A stretch of DNA of 64,000 bases from Manihot esculenta (taxonomy: Eukaryota; Streptophyta; Magnoliopsida; Malpighiales; Euphorbiaceae): the NCBI RefSeq assembly GCF_001659605.2, contig NC_035178.2, positions 13,338,062 through 13,402,061 of the forward strand, in the 5' to 3' direction. Under the pieces are notes generated by a model. That model saw only the letters and a list, made by a program, of their open reading frames with translations. It did not search any database and was not told the DNA's origin. Numbering within the stretch: position 1 is the stretch's first letter; each line of letters begins with the position of its first letter. Below, one piece after another: positions 10,306 to 21,110 of the stretch. The position numbers and the translations under genes were made by a program.

Positions 10306-11907
10306 TGGAGTTGAGGGATTTTTGAATCAGTCCATCCGTGGTGTGATTTATTTGTGCAGTGACGCATTTCATGATAGCATGTTTTAAATATTCTTTTTAC
10401 AGTTCTACTCACTGGGCATCTAGCTCACCCCTCTCCCCTAACCCCCAGGTTTGCAGGTACGGGATAGATAGAGAAGGCAAGAAGAGGAAAAGTCATATGT
10501 ATGTAATAGTAGTTTGTGGACATGACAATTGTATTATGATGAAATGTAAAAATATTCAGGATGTTATGTAATGAGGTCATTGAGGATAGAGTTGTGCTTG
10601 ACCATAATATATTGTTAATCCCTTTTGTATATACATGATCTTATGTTATGATGTTTATGTAAACTAACTCAACACAGGTTGTATTGCCTTTAAGGCTTGA
10701 TGAGATCCCACAGAGGGACTATGTTATGTACATGATCAGAGTATGCACAGGTTGAGTTAGTTGATGACAGTATGTATGAAGAAAGTTTTAATGTTTATGT
10801 ATGTTGTTGATCATGTATGGGATTATACAGGTTTACAGGTTATATGTCAGGCTTGCTACGGGTGCCGGCGGCCTTAAGTCGACCCGGATCCTAGCGCCGG
10901 TAGCGGTCGGATTTCCGGGCTGTTACACGTGGGACACATATCTGTGGGATAGTCAGATTTCTTGCAAATGAGCAAGTCCTTGCATTATTTCCTGCATCCA
11001 ATTGTTAAATTGCAGAAGTAACTTGTGAAATTTTAGAGCCTAAAGATGTTATACTTACCTCATTAGCACTTCTAGGGATGTCCTCTTCTCGGCTATACTA
11101 CTTAGAGTTGGCGGCCACTTTTGAGATCAGATTTTTACCCTCTTCAGGCTCAATTTTTGAAATGGCTCCTCCATTAACAGTATCAATTATTCTTCTTTCT
11201 AAAGGCAACAACGCTTCATAGAAGTGAAGGTTTGATTTGTTTTGGTGCGATTCCATGTTTCGGACAGCTTACAATCAATTTCTTGTGACGTTCCTAGTAT
11301 TCATAGAGCGTTTTGCTTGATTCCATTAACTTTTTTTCTTATAGATGAAGCTTTAGTTGCTGCGAAAAATCATTCCAGAAATAAATCTCTAATTTGCGCT
11401 CAAGTGGTAATTGATTATGAGGGCAAATAGTAAAGCCAATATTTAGCTGATTCAATCAAAGTAAAAGGAAAGGCTACTAATCTCATCTCCTTGTCAGTTA
11501 TCCCATGTGGTCTCATACTTGAACAAACAATATAAAATTCTTTCAGATGACAATGTGGGTCTTCATTATCTAGCACATGGAATTTCGATAATATGTGAAT
11601 AATACGTGTTCGCAATTTCATCGGTGCATTAAGCACTAGGTACGTAATGAAAAGGTGTTGTTCTTTGGAAACCATCATTTCTCTTTTGCTGGAATTTTTT
11701 TAATGTTCGGTCAGGCTTGCAGATGCTGAATTCTCGGTGTTCTCACTTACAGATATTCGGGCATGCGGCTGAGAGGTTCTCAAAATTGCCTATTTTTGCA
11801 ACTTGGTTGCTTTCCTCAGCCATTTTGCAATCTTCTCTATTTTTGGATCAAACTGAATTCTACTATTTTTAAACCTTGTCGTAAAAATAAAAATAAGTTA
11901 TTAGATG

Positions 11908-11925
11908 TTCTCGGCAATGATGCTA
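11908..11925 (-). other. Degenerate tRNA-Asp primer-binding site of the Athila relic
   Basis: The minus strand matches the tRNA-Asp primer complement (as seen intact at 59409-59426) at 12 of 18 bases. All six mismatches are transitions, as expected from methylcytosine decay. It places the 5' LTR of the relic immediately to the right. Confidence 0.7.
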
Positions 11926-11930
11926 AAATT

Positions 11931-12330
11931 TAACTGGCGTCGAATCTGTCAATTAAAATATATTCTCATTTTTTAATTCAATAATTCTTGTAGACAGAGT
12001 GAATGAGTGTCGATCCAAAGAGATCTTAAATTTATTTAATTTAAATGTCAAGTAAAGAAGAAGAATTGTTTAAGACAAAAGAGAGCAGAAGAAAATTTCT
12101 ATTTGAAATTTAATTACAAGAAAACTTTAAGAAGAAATAAAATAAGTGGTGATGAAATAGATAATTAATTTAAAAGCTCAGCTGAAAGTAATCAAAGTTG
12201 AGAGGTTTTTCAGTTGATCATTGATTCAAAAGATAGTTCACTTAATCTTCCATTGTTTGATTATAGTATTCAAGCAAACGAATACTACCAATTCTTCCTT
12301 AGAAATAGTTAATAACAAAAAGCAGATTTA
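11931..12330 (-). repeat. Athila relic 5' LTR (decayed)
   Basis: Next to the primer site. Near 11985-12030 the minus strand reads CTCTTTGGATCGAC and CTCTGTCTACAAG, aligning with CTCTGTGGATACGA and CACTGTCTACAG at the end of the LTR at 57770-59403. The outer boundary was not found. Confidence 0.55.
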
Positions 12331-12339
12331 AAGTATGAC

Positions 12340-13176
12340 TATATGAATGTCACTAAAAATATTATATTATATGACAATTAATTTTTCATAAAAAAGGTTC
12401 AATTATTTAATGACGAAATTCATAATTTGTAATTAATAATATAAACTTTAATGACAAAACAGATAATTAAATGACAAATTTTATATTAAGTTATAACAAA
12501 ATATGTGTCATTAATATGTATACTTTTATAACAATTAATTTTTTATCATAAAAAATTAATTAGTTGGTGACGAAATAATAACTCATAAGTAATATTTAAT
12601 ATATTTGGTGACAAATGAAAACAATAAATAATGAAAAATAGACATGAATTGCGATGAACTATATGATGAAATGAATAACTCGTAAGTAATATTTGATACA
12701 TGTGACCAATGAAAACAATAAATGATAGAAAAATAGACATAAATTGCGACGAATTATATGTCATTAAAGACATACAGTTTCATGACAATTAATTATTTTC
12801 GTCATAGATATGCAAACTTTTGTGACAATTAATTTCTTCGTTATAAAAGTATAAATTATTTGATAACGAAATAAATAACTCATAAGTAAAATATTACACC
12901 TTTCATGACAAATGAAAATAATAAATAACAAAAAATAAATATAAATTTAACGAACTAGATGTCACTGAAAACATACCATTTCATGAAAATTAATTAATTT
13001 CGTTATAAAAAAATTTTTTTTGGGATGAAATTTTTTATCATAGTATATATTTTATTACGTGTTTACAATGAAGATTGCTATAACAATAATATTTCGTCAT
13101 CGTAAACTTTGAATGATAAAAATTAAATATTTTGTGACGAATCTAATCGTAACACTTTATCTAATTTCTTGTAGTA
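12340..13176. mobile_element. CACTA-like relic, right end recognisable
   Basis: AT-rich block with irregular repeats of TGACGAAAT and ATGACAATTAATT, the kind of subterminal repeat CACTA elements carry. It ends near 13176 with AATTTCTTGTAGTA, the complement of a CACTACAAGAAATT terminus with one transition. No left terminus or coding sequence was seen. Non-autonomous or truncated. Confidence 0.5.
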
Positions 13177-13759
13177 TTGGATTAACTATTTTGAATTAAA
13201 TAAAAAATAAATTTAAAAGTTATTTAGATCGATTTGAATTGGCCGTTAAAAAATTACAATAAATATTTAATTTAACTATTATTAATCTCATTTTCATAAA
13301 TTCGTCTGAATAAAAAAAGTGCACGAATTTTTAATATATATATACTATTTAAGGGCACTCACAAACTTAATTTAATGGTGAATACATCTAAGTAAATTTG
13401 AGAGATCTCAGCTTTACTTCTCAATCCTCAATCCCTATTAAAAAAAAACAATTCTAATACTATAAATCAAAGCTTTTAATTATAATATAAATTTCATGTA
13501 ATATTGGCTCCACCATCACCACGACAATAATAATAATAATAACACCACAAAATCTATCCACACTATGCTTTAAATGCTATGGAGAGTGAAGGAACGACAT
13601 CTCTCCTGTTGCTTTGTAACTTGCTTGTCATAAAATTCTACCAAAAAGTTATTAATAGGGAGATCCTATCTCCCCATTTATTAGAAAAATGAAAAATCTC
13701 ATGTGCTTACCTAACATGATGATCTTTATCTTAAAACGAACCCATCTCATCAGGTTTGT
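13177..13759. other. AT-rich flank and 3' region of the P450 gene
   Basis: No ORF or repeat recognised. The part nearest the P450 stop is presumably its 3' UTR. Confidence 0.5.
13677..13682 (-). terminator. Candidate polyadenylation signal of the P450 gene
   Basis: AATAAA on the minus strand about 80 bases after the stop codon, a normal position for a plant poly(A) signal. Confidence 0.45.
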
Positions 13760-15678
13760 CTACAATTTCTTTACCAAGAGATTGACTCCATGTTCTGGTT
13801 TTACAACTAAGTTAAAAATAGGGGAATGGACATATCTAGGAGAGATGGTGAAAGAGAAGTTGGACAAAATGAGAGCTAATAATATCTTGAGTTCAATAGT
13901 GGCCAAGTGCTGTCCAAGACATACCCGAGGTCCGGCACCAAATGGCATGTAAGAGAATGGATACTTGCAAGCGCCTGCTATTCCATTTGCAAACCTCTCA
14001 GGGTTGAACTTATAAGAATCTGATCCCCATATCTCAGGATCTGTATGCAATAGCGATACCATAGTCCAAATGTTCACTCCCTTGGGAACATTAATGTTTC
14101 CCAATTTCATGTCCTTTAAGGCCTCCCTTGCTATTAATGGAACTGGTGTATAAAGTCGCAGCGTTTCATGAATCACCATGTGAAGCTGCATGGCAAAGAC
14201 CAAGATTTTAAATTAGCATATTCAGAATTCTGACAAGCCTTTCATTGTGAGAAACTAAACTTCTATGATAAATTGTTATACCAGTTTCATCTTGCGAATC
14301 ATATCGTAATCTGGCAGTCTTCCTCCACAAATTTCAAGAACCTCTGCACGGACACGATCCTGCCATTCTTGATTTACTCCCAACAACATGAGGCACCATG
14401 AAGCTGAAACTGCAGTGGTCTCCCACCCAGCCATGTATATGTTCTTGCAATTATCAACTATGAATCTGTCTGTTTCTTCTCTACTCAAAGTACTATTTTT
14501 GGCTCCTTCAAGGATCATCTGCAATAAATCCTTCTCTTTTGCTGCTTCTTGTCTCTCCTTCACTACTTTCAGTATCAAATTGCGGATTTCTTTCTCTAAT
14601 GCCCATGCTTCTCTATTGCTTTTTGTAGGGAGATATCTGAGCAAAGTTCATTACCTCTGTAAGTTAAAATAAATAAAACATTCTTGCTATAGATGCTGCG
14701 ATTGAATTCAGTATTTCTTTTAATAAAGAGTTCAAGCTGACCTCATTCCAGGAATCCCAACGACTAGATCTTTCTTGGACGAAGCCTTCAGGAGATCTCT
14801 TAGATTCTGGAAAATTTTTTCTCCTTTGGAATAATTGCTTCCAAAACAGGCTCTTGAGATAACATCTGCAGAGAAACTTCTGAGGCCTTCATCAACTTTG
14901 ATATCTGCCATTATTCCACCATCTCTCTCAATCATACTCTTCCATGAATTTACCAGTGTAATGGCAGACTCAGTTATCAGGTTCACCATTCCCTGCAAAA
15001 GCTTTAATATTAAAATGCTAGGCCACAAGATGGTTGATTCTATTAATTAATACCTTGATCTTTTCCATGTACAATTCTGGAGCAATAATCTTCCTCTGAT
15101 GTGACCAGAAAGTTCCTTCTGATGTTACAATACCCTGACCAAGCAAAGGGCCAAGATCATTAAGTTGAACCGAAGTTTTCCCCAAGTCCAAGGATACGCA
15201 CGTTGTGAACTCTTTCACCAACTCAGGTTGATGCAAATTTACTATTTGTACGTTCCCCAGGGAATATACAAACACTTTACCTGAAAATTTAAACGGGAAA
15301 CTTGATCAAATGGTTCAAAATGAAAAGTATTTGAATTTTTTTTTTAAAAAAAAAAAAATAATCATAGGTGCAGATTGCAGAGATGATATATATACCATAT
15401 TCCTTCAACCATTTCTCAAAAATGGGAAAAGTAAGATCAGCACAGTTATGAGTAAGAGGTGGATCCTTGGCCTTCACTATGGAGGACAGACTCTTCCCTA
15501 TCTCTATTATATTTCCAAGGAGTAAAGTAGGTGGAGGTCCATCGATGCCTTGCTTCTTCAACATGGAACGAAGCCTCTTTGGTTTCACAACCAACGCATT
15601 GTAAAGACGCACTACCACTCCAAGAAACACTATAACAAAAATTGGAAACACTATCGTTTTGTCCAAATGAAATTCCAT
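13760..15678 (-). CDS. CYP714-family cytochrome P450 (five exons, 513 aa)
   Basis: Heme monooxygenase, probably anchored in the ER by a hydrophobic N-terminus (about residues 8-24). Exons read 15678-15396, 15280-15054, 14992-14742, 14636-14282 and 14185-13760. All introns are GT-AG (61-115 bp) and phases agree, giving 1542 bp with stop, a normal P450 length. Landmarks: I-helix AGWETT (323-328), ExxR ETLR (379-382), PERF (434-437) and heme loop FGAGPRVCLG with Cys461. The HSPIFNLVVKPEHGV tail and DNCKNIYMAG block resemble CYP714 of clan 72. Members oxidise gibberellins (CYP714A, CYP714D) or triterpenes (CYP714E); which applies cannot be told here. Trp at 325 is unusual, as Tyr or His is commoner. 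The start is the first ATG in frame. It is the only intact-looking host gene in the window, set among transposons. Confidence 0.93.
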
Positions 15679-15713
15679 GGCCAAAAGTTCAAGAATATTA
15701 TTAAAGCCTTGGA

Positions 15714-15726
15714 CTGATATATAAAG
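15714..15726 (-). promoter_or_regulatory. Possible TATA box of the P450 gene
   Basis: CTTTATATATCAG on the minus strand about 40 bases before the ATG. It would leave a very short 5' UTR, so the true promoter may be elsewhere. Confidence 0.3.
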
Positions 15727-16650
15727 CTAGTATGGGGGGGGAATTCCTTCATGCACCCAGTGACAATCTAAAGGGGAAGGGCTGTCGCTGTTCTAAAATT
15801 TTAATTTTTAAATGAGATTATATTGAGTATAAGCTTATTTGTAAAATATTAGTTTAATCAATTATATGACAAAATAAAATAATATTTTATATTTTAATTA
15901 AATATTATAAAAAACAGTTTAAATTTACTATTGAAAAAGACAAAGACAGGGGATAGAAATATGCATGGGAAGAATTGAAGAGTGGGATCTAAATTTATGG
16001 CTGACAACAAACCCAGTAGTTAGCAGTTACAATAAGAGGTCTTGAATAATAATAATAACAGTAAGTCGGTAGTTGGCTTTGCAATAAAAAGAAGTTCACC
16101 AGGGCAGACTACATTTATGACACGAAATTATTTTAGGAACCACCAAAGTACTTAATTTGGTCTGAATATAAGCCCATCTCATATAAAAATGCCTTCAATG
16201 ATATAAAATTCAGTTTAAGACATGGAGCTTAGTAAGTTATATTTGATATTGTTTAATGAGAAAATTTTTGTTTAAATCGAATATATGCGAATTAAAATCA
16301 AATGAAATATACTTAAAATTTAGTAATCAAAGTAAAATAATCATAAGAACAAATATATATTTGATATAATCGTAAAATAAAATAATTATAAAAATAAATA
16401 TATATCAGATACAATCGTACCAATGTATATGGAAAAAATTTATTAATTTAAAAATAATAAGTTATAATGAATTTTTCAACACGTAACAAGATGAACTAAA
16501 TAAATAAGTTAATTTATTACGATAGTTCTAGTACAATAAATGAATGGTAGGTTCATCGGTCGAAATTATAATAACACGTAGAATTCTGTGCATTTTACAC
16601 ATGGATCTATATAAATCTGGTTTAAGTAATTTTTTTTTTTTTACCTGCCT
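15727..16650. other. AT-rich intergenic region
   Basis: Upstream of the P450 gene. A G-run (15734-15741) and simple AT-rich sequence; no ORF or transposon end recognised. Confidence 0.5.
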
Positions 16651-16679
16651 CCTGCTAAAAGTCGTCTTACGGATATTAA

Positions 16680-16977
16680 TTGTGCGGTTTGGAATGGTGC
16701 AGCTCCTGATGTTGGTCCCTCGAGATGGAACTCAGGTCAAAATTTAAGCCAATTCATCCTTTTGCAATGGCTGGCCATAAGCTATAATCAGGGGATATAT
16801 GGTCATGAGCAAGACATTGATAGTAAAATTTCAGCTGTGGTTGCGGACATGGTGATTTATTTGTGATGATATGCTCAAAGGTCATCTTCCATGGCCAGTG
16901 GCAGTGTGGATATGCTTGTTCAGGAGGGATTTACTTCACGTCAGCTTGATGTAATTAATGGCATTTTTCCTGAAATT
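16680..16977 (+). pseudogene. Unidentified gene fragment, exon-like
   Basis: Base composition and codon pattern change to exon-like. One frame reads a protein-like stretch (with LSQFILLQWLAISYN and GHEQDIDSKI) until TGATGA near 16865. The frame continues with SVDMLVQEGFTSRQLDVI and meets a donor-like G/GTATGC at 16978. I do not recognise the protein. It may be parts of two exons of a captured or decayed gene. The last 115 bp recur at 42421-42536 as the left edge of a later repeat copy, so the fragment was here before that duplication. Confidence 0.45.
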
Positions 16978-17478
16978 GGTATGCATTCAGTTGGCATTTC
17001 ACTTTTCTTTCTTTCTTATAATGTATTTACCCTTCGTTTGATTTATTTTATAAAAAAATAATTTAAATAAATTTTTATAAAATAATGTAAGATTTCAATT
17101 TTTTTAAAATAAAAATTTATAAATTAAAAAGAATTGAATTTTTTTTATTAAAAAATATGTCAATTGAACTTGATATCAAACAAAGGATAGAACCTTGAGA
17201 AATCCTTTATCCAAGTTACACCCAGTTACTCTTTTCCGATTCCAATATAAATTTCTCATCACTTTAGTCTTTCCCTGAGAAAAAAATAATAATAAACCTC
17301 TGCAAAGGATGAGGGTGGGTTTTTTTAATTATTTTTTTTAAATAAAAAAAAGTGAGATTTTAATATTTAACAAAAGTAATATTTTAATTAAGACAATATT
17401 GATATTATATAAATATATATTATAAATTTTAATAAATAAAATAAAAACAAATTATAAAAAATATTTATATTTATATTA

Positions 17479-17482
<4 letters not shown>

Positions 17483-17524
<42 letters not shown>
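17483..17524. repeat. (AT)21 microsatellite
   Basis: Uninterrupted AT dinucleotides. The same site has 43 units in copy 2 and 23 in copy 3. Confidence 0.95.
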
Positions 17525-17530
<6 letters not shown>

Positions 17531-17904
17531 TATAATTATGAGTTGATTGCTCAAATTGGCCGTGATATGAATAATAAAAATATGTCAAATCGAGTTAGCA
17601 TATCAATTGTTATCGTGATATAAATGAATTGACACAATTTCAATACCAACATAAATAAGCTCAACATTAACTCTTAATTTTTCGTCCGTATCGTGTCCAC
17701 TATCTTGTCATCCATACTTTTTGTGTAATTAATTTTCTCTTACATTATTATTTTTATTTAAAATTATAATAATAATAACATAATTATCACTACTTATTTA
17801 AAAAATATATATTAAATGCATTGTTATTGTTGTTGAATTAATTTTTTTAATAGTAAAATTATACAAAAACATGTTTATTAATGCCATATAATAATCACTC
17901 AAAG

Positions 17905-18357
17905 TGAGTTATGAGTTGTTATTATAAGATAGAGTCACGTGTCAAAGAGTCTGATAAACTGATTAGATTCGGATATCGCAGCGCTCGGTTCTTCACTAGG
18001 ACGCGCTCTCTTCTGAGCAGGTCGAGACTTCACAGAAAGCTACCATTAGCGGATATAATCCAGCAGATCTCGATTGCACCTATAATTGCGGGATCCCTTA
18101 TTCACTAGCCGGTACCATTCGGATTTCCTGACAATTTGATAACCAACTATACTTTCTTACAGTATAAAAGTTAGCGTGCACAAAGATTAAGGTATATATT
18201 TTTTCATACTCATTCTAAACTCAAAGCAATTCATTACATTCACTCATTCTATCAAATTACTAACTTGAGCGTTGGAGTGGCTGCCTATAGTGTCAACCAC
18301 CTCACGCTTTCTCTTTTGCAGATTGACTTCTCGCAATTCAGCTTTATTTCACCCACA
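17905..18357 (+). repeat. LTR end of a Tat/Athila-like relic, X copy 1
   Basis: TATAAAA at 18163-18169, then CTTGAGCGTTGGAGTG (about 18265), a phrase common near LTR 3' ends of plant Ty3 elements, then an end at CA (18357). A five-base gap precedes a primer-site remnant (18363-18380), as in the intact element at 59403-59426. The left boundary is approximate. Counterparts lie near 34912-35364 and 43468-43920. Confidence 0.6.
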
Positions 18358-18362
18358 TTATT

Positions 18363-18380
18363 TGGTTATGTTGCCGGAAA
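18363..18380 (+). other. Degenerate tRNA-Asp primer site, X copy 1
   Basis: TGGTTATGTTGCCGGAAA keeps most positions of the intact TGGCGCCGTTGCCGGGGA; most changes are transitions. The copies are at 35370-35387 and 43926-43943, the latter with two further changes. Confidence 0.6.
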
Positions 18381-18472
18381 ATCCATTGAATTCTTCCTAT
18401 TCATTTATATTAAAACCGGTCTTCTATTCACTTTCTCTTAAAAAGATAATTTTCTTTTCTCCTATTTTTCAA

Positions 18473-19490
18473 ATGGCTGATAATTCATGAGCTAATACTA
18501 AGTCTGCTGCCAATAAAAGGGTCATCATTACTTCCTCCTCCAGCAGTGGACAAAATACACCCTCTATGGTCAATGAGACAGACCTCAACAATCTGAATAA
18601 CGAGCAAATACTCCAGTACATTAAAAAACTATAGGCAACTCTCGAGCAGTATAAGGCTTGGAAAAAGGCTTCATTCATGGCTTACAGGATAAGGGAGGAG
18701 GCTTCCATTGAGACCCTAAAGACTCAGATGGAAGTGACCCAAACATAATCTAGAGAGAAGACCAAGCTGGAGGATGAGAAGTTATTGGATGAGACTCTAA
18801 AAGACGTTGACTAAAAGCTAGTCCGTGTCGTGCAGAGGTACTAGAAGGAACAAGAGGAGGACTATGGTTGGATGATGTCTCGCCTTTGTCAGAAGAGATC
18901 TTAGCAAAAACCTTCCCTACTAAGTTCAAGCTGCCAAGTTTGGACAAATATGACGAAACAGCAGATCTCAGGAGTTACCTGACGATCTTCAAAATAACGA
19001 TGCAGTTTCAAGATGTCAATGATTTTATGTTGTGCCGAATGTTTCCATCTACATTAAAAGGTTTGACTCAAAAATGGTATCAACATCTGAGCCTAGATTC
19101 TATTCAAAACTTTACTCAATTTGGTATGATGTTTAAGTCTAGATTTATCACTTGCATTCCTCCTAAAAAATTCTCCTTTGACTTATGAAAGATCTGCCAA
19201 GGAGACCTTTAAGGAGTTTCATTTCACGTTTCAATGCTAAAGCGATACAGGTGAAAGAATTAAATCACAAAATAGCATGCAAGGCGTTGGAAAAGGAAGC
19301 TTGTAATATCAAATTCACGGATTCTTTGATCAAGAATCTTACGCTACATATCAACAGCTGATGGATAAAGGCTAAAAATATATAATGCTTGATGACGAGG
19401 TCCAGGCGCTGAGAGAAGATAGGAGGATGAGCCAACAACAAATCTAAAAGTCGGAGAGGCAAGAGTATGAAGGAGAAAAGTTTTTTATTA
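18473..19490 (+). pseudogene. Ty3 gag relic, X copy 1
   Basis: Begins ATGGCTGATAATTCA and hits a TGA at the sixth codon. It continues as a charged, coiled-coil-like N-terminus (LQYIKKL, KAWKKASFMAYRIREE) interrupted by stops at what look like Gln codons, then shifts frame into a Retrotrans_gag domain (18868-19188; KFKLPSLDKYD, MFPSTLKGLTQKWYQHL, FGMMFKSRFI), then another shifted tail to about 19490. No zinc knuckle, protease or pol follows, so only the 5' part of an element was duplicated. Gag would build the virus-like particle; this copy cannot. Confidence 0.8.
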
Positions 19491-20194
19491 AAATCATTAA
19501 TTCGTGATTTTTGTTAATAAAATTAATAAAAAGAAATTAACTTCTCTAAACAAGATAACCTTAACATTAACTTAAGGTTATTGGTTTAGAAAAAGTTATG
19601 TTCTTTAATAAAATTTTCAATGAATTTTTTTTATTAATAATTTTATATCATTAATTCAAATAAATAATTTATTTATATAAATAAAAATATTATAAATTTT
19701 AAAAATTATTATGAACCGAAAATAATAAAAATATGTTGAATTTTTCGCTATATAATAATTTGAAAAGAAAAAAGTTCATTTGTACGAAATATTCTAAAAT
19801 TTTTAAAATTTTTATTAAAATTTTAAAATAATTCATTAATTTCATTACAATAAAATATAGTTGAATTTTTTTGAACTACAAAAATAAATTGAACATATTT
19901 ATATTTTACATATTATATATTTTTTAAAAATAAGCATAAATTAAAAACAACAAATTCACAAGATATTTATTAAATTATGCTAATTTAAAAGTGAGAGAAT
20001 GGAACAATAAGAAATTATTAAAAATATTTTTTATATTTTAATTATTTACATTATTTACCTTCTATGATAAATTTTATTATTTTAATTATTTTTATAATTA
20101 ACTCAAAATATCTCAAAGTTTAGTATATATATATAATTACAATAAGATTAAATATTTACAATATTAGTTTTTAGAATAATATTTTTTTTAAAGT
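19491..20194. other. AT-rich segment, no gene seen
   Basis: Simple AT-rich sequence between gag relic and LINE relic; repeated in the other X copies. Confidence 0.6.
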
Positions 20195-21110
20195 AAAACT
20201 AGCGATTGTATTAATAAAATTCCATCAAATAAAGAGTGATATCATTTACAGAGAGAGGATTATGCCTAATAGATTCTTTAGCCGAAATATAAGCAATTAA
20301 AGTAGTAGTACGACGAACCCATCTAATAGAAATATCAGTTTTAGAGTATAATAAAGATTTATAATCATTCAAAATCAAACCCTTATATAAGATAATTTGG
20401 CAAAAATGCTCCTAAGTGCCTGTCTACCGAACAAATCTATCTCTCGAGCATAAATAATTAAAGTCTACCGAACAAATCTCATCTCTCGAGTATAAATCAT
20501 TAAAGTTTACCGAACAAAGCCACGGAAAAGGGCTTCTACGATATAAAACTCGAATAAGGTTCAAAGACTGACGTGATCGTTGCAATTTCGAAAACCCATA
20601 ATAACTAGTAAACCTTCATTACCTTCCGAAATAACCGAATCAATAAAATTTAAAGAAAAACCAACCACAGAAATAGACCCATGACTCTTCCCCATTAACG
20701 AAAGGCCTCCTCCCAATCCTTCGTCTATTAACTGAGAAACAACCATCAAAATGTAAAAAATTACGAAAAAATTCTATACAAAAACTAAGAACTTTTGTGT
20801 CCATTAAAAATAAAATAACCGGTTTGTAACTAGAAACTAAATCCTTCAATGCAATAACTGTCCAAGGATTGTTGGCATAAGTCTCCCAAATAGGTTTGCA
20901 TATTCTGAAAATTAATTGGATTGTATGTGAAAAACATCTCCACCATATAGAAATCATGGAGCTAGAGACAATAATATTTTCTTTTTCATCGATAGTCAAT
21001 TGACACAGATCGTCTTTCATAGAGAAGGAGAAAGAAGAAGAAATTAAGTTTAAGGAACAGGAAAAGGCGAGGGTATCGAGCCACAAAGGGACCGTGGAAG
21101 GAAAGTTTTG
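20195..21110 (-). mobile_element. Internally deleted LINE, copy 1
   Basis: On the minus strand, a short DUF4283-like start (DLCQLTIDEKENI) runs directly into the start of the ORF2 endonuclease (NPWTVIALKDLVSSYKP, LFLMDTKVLS, NFLHFDGCFSVN), then after a frameshift VGFSLNFIDSVISEGNEG, then a stretch resembling the end of a plant LINE RNase H (SIRWVRRTTTLIA). The end abuts a T-run on the plus strand, as expected from a poly(A) tail. The whole RT domain is missing. L1-type plant LINEs have ORF1, endonuclease, RT and often RNase H, so this is a deletion derivative. Confidence 0.7.

Larger units (their letters stand above)
8638..10927 (+). mobile_element. Solo Tekay-type LTR with perfect target duplication
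   Basis: A single 2290 bp LTR from TGTAATACCC to CTGTTACA, flanked by the 5 bp duplication CGTGG at 8633-8637 and 10928-10932. No internal element sequence remains, so it is the usual product of LTR-LTR recombination. It contains a TATA box, palindrome words at 8822-8955, an array at 9533-9780, a leader-exon candidate and a 37 bp tandem repeat. Confidence 0.95.
7373..11925 (-). pseudogene. Athila-type Ty3 gag-protease relic, split by a solo LTR
   Basis: Read right to left, the pieces are a degenerate tRNA-Asp primer site (11908-11925), a Retrotrans_gag segment (about 11678-11415, with LKEFYIVCSSM and AFPFTLIESAKYWLYYLP), then, beyond the inserted LTR, a gag tail with TYNPKWRDYPNLSY (about 8556), a linker with KQNASAVILRSGKEL (about 8300), and a retropepsin whose active site is CDLGASIN (about 7770) with LLGRSFL downstream. 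The reading reaches 7373, where T2 begins. Order, protease and linker wording match Athila/Tat elements. It is broken by frameshifts and stops, and by the LTR with duplicated CGTGG. RT and later domains are not in the window. Confidence 0.85.
16978..20194 (+). repeat. Module X, copy 1
   Basis: Contains AT-rich sequence, an (AT)21 microsatellite, a retroelement LTR end with TATA box, a decayed primer site, a gag relic and about 700 bp of featureless AT-rich sequence (19491-20194). Copies 2 and 3 differ at a handful of bases besides microsatellite length. Confidence 0.88.

Noticed and set aside
10050..10412. 120-codon minus-strand ORF with repeated YYGHHRTS
   Set aside because: Translation of the 37 bp tandem repeat in an LTR.
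12546..12773. 75-codon minus-strand ORF
   Set aside because: Lies in AT-rich CACTA-like subterminal repeats; composition-driven peptide without recognisable features.
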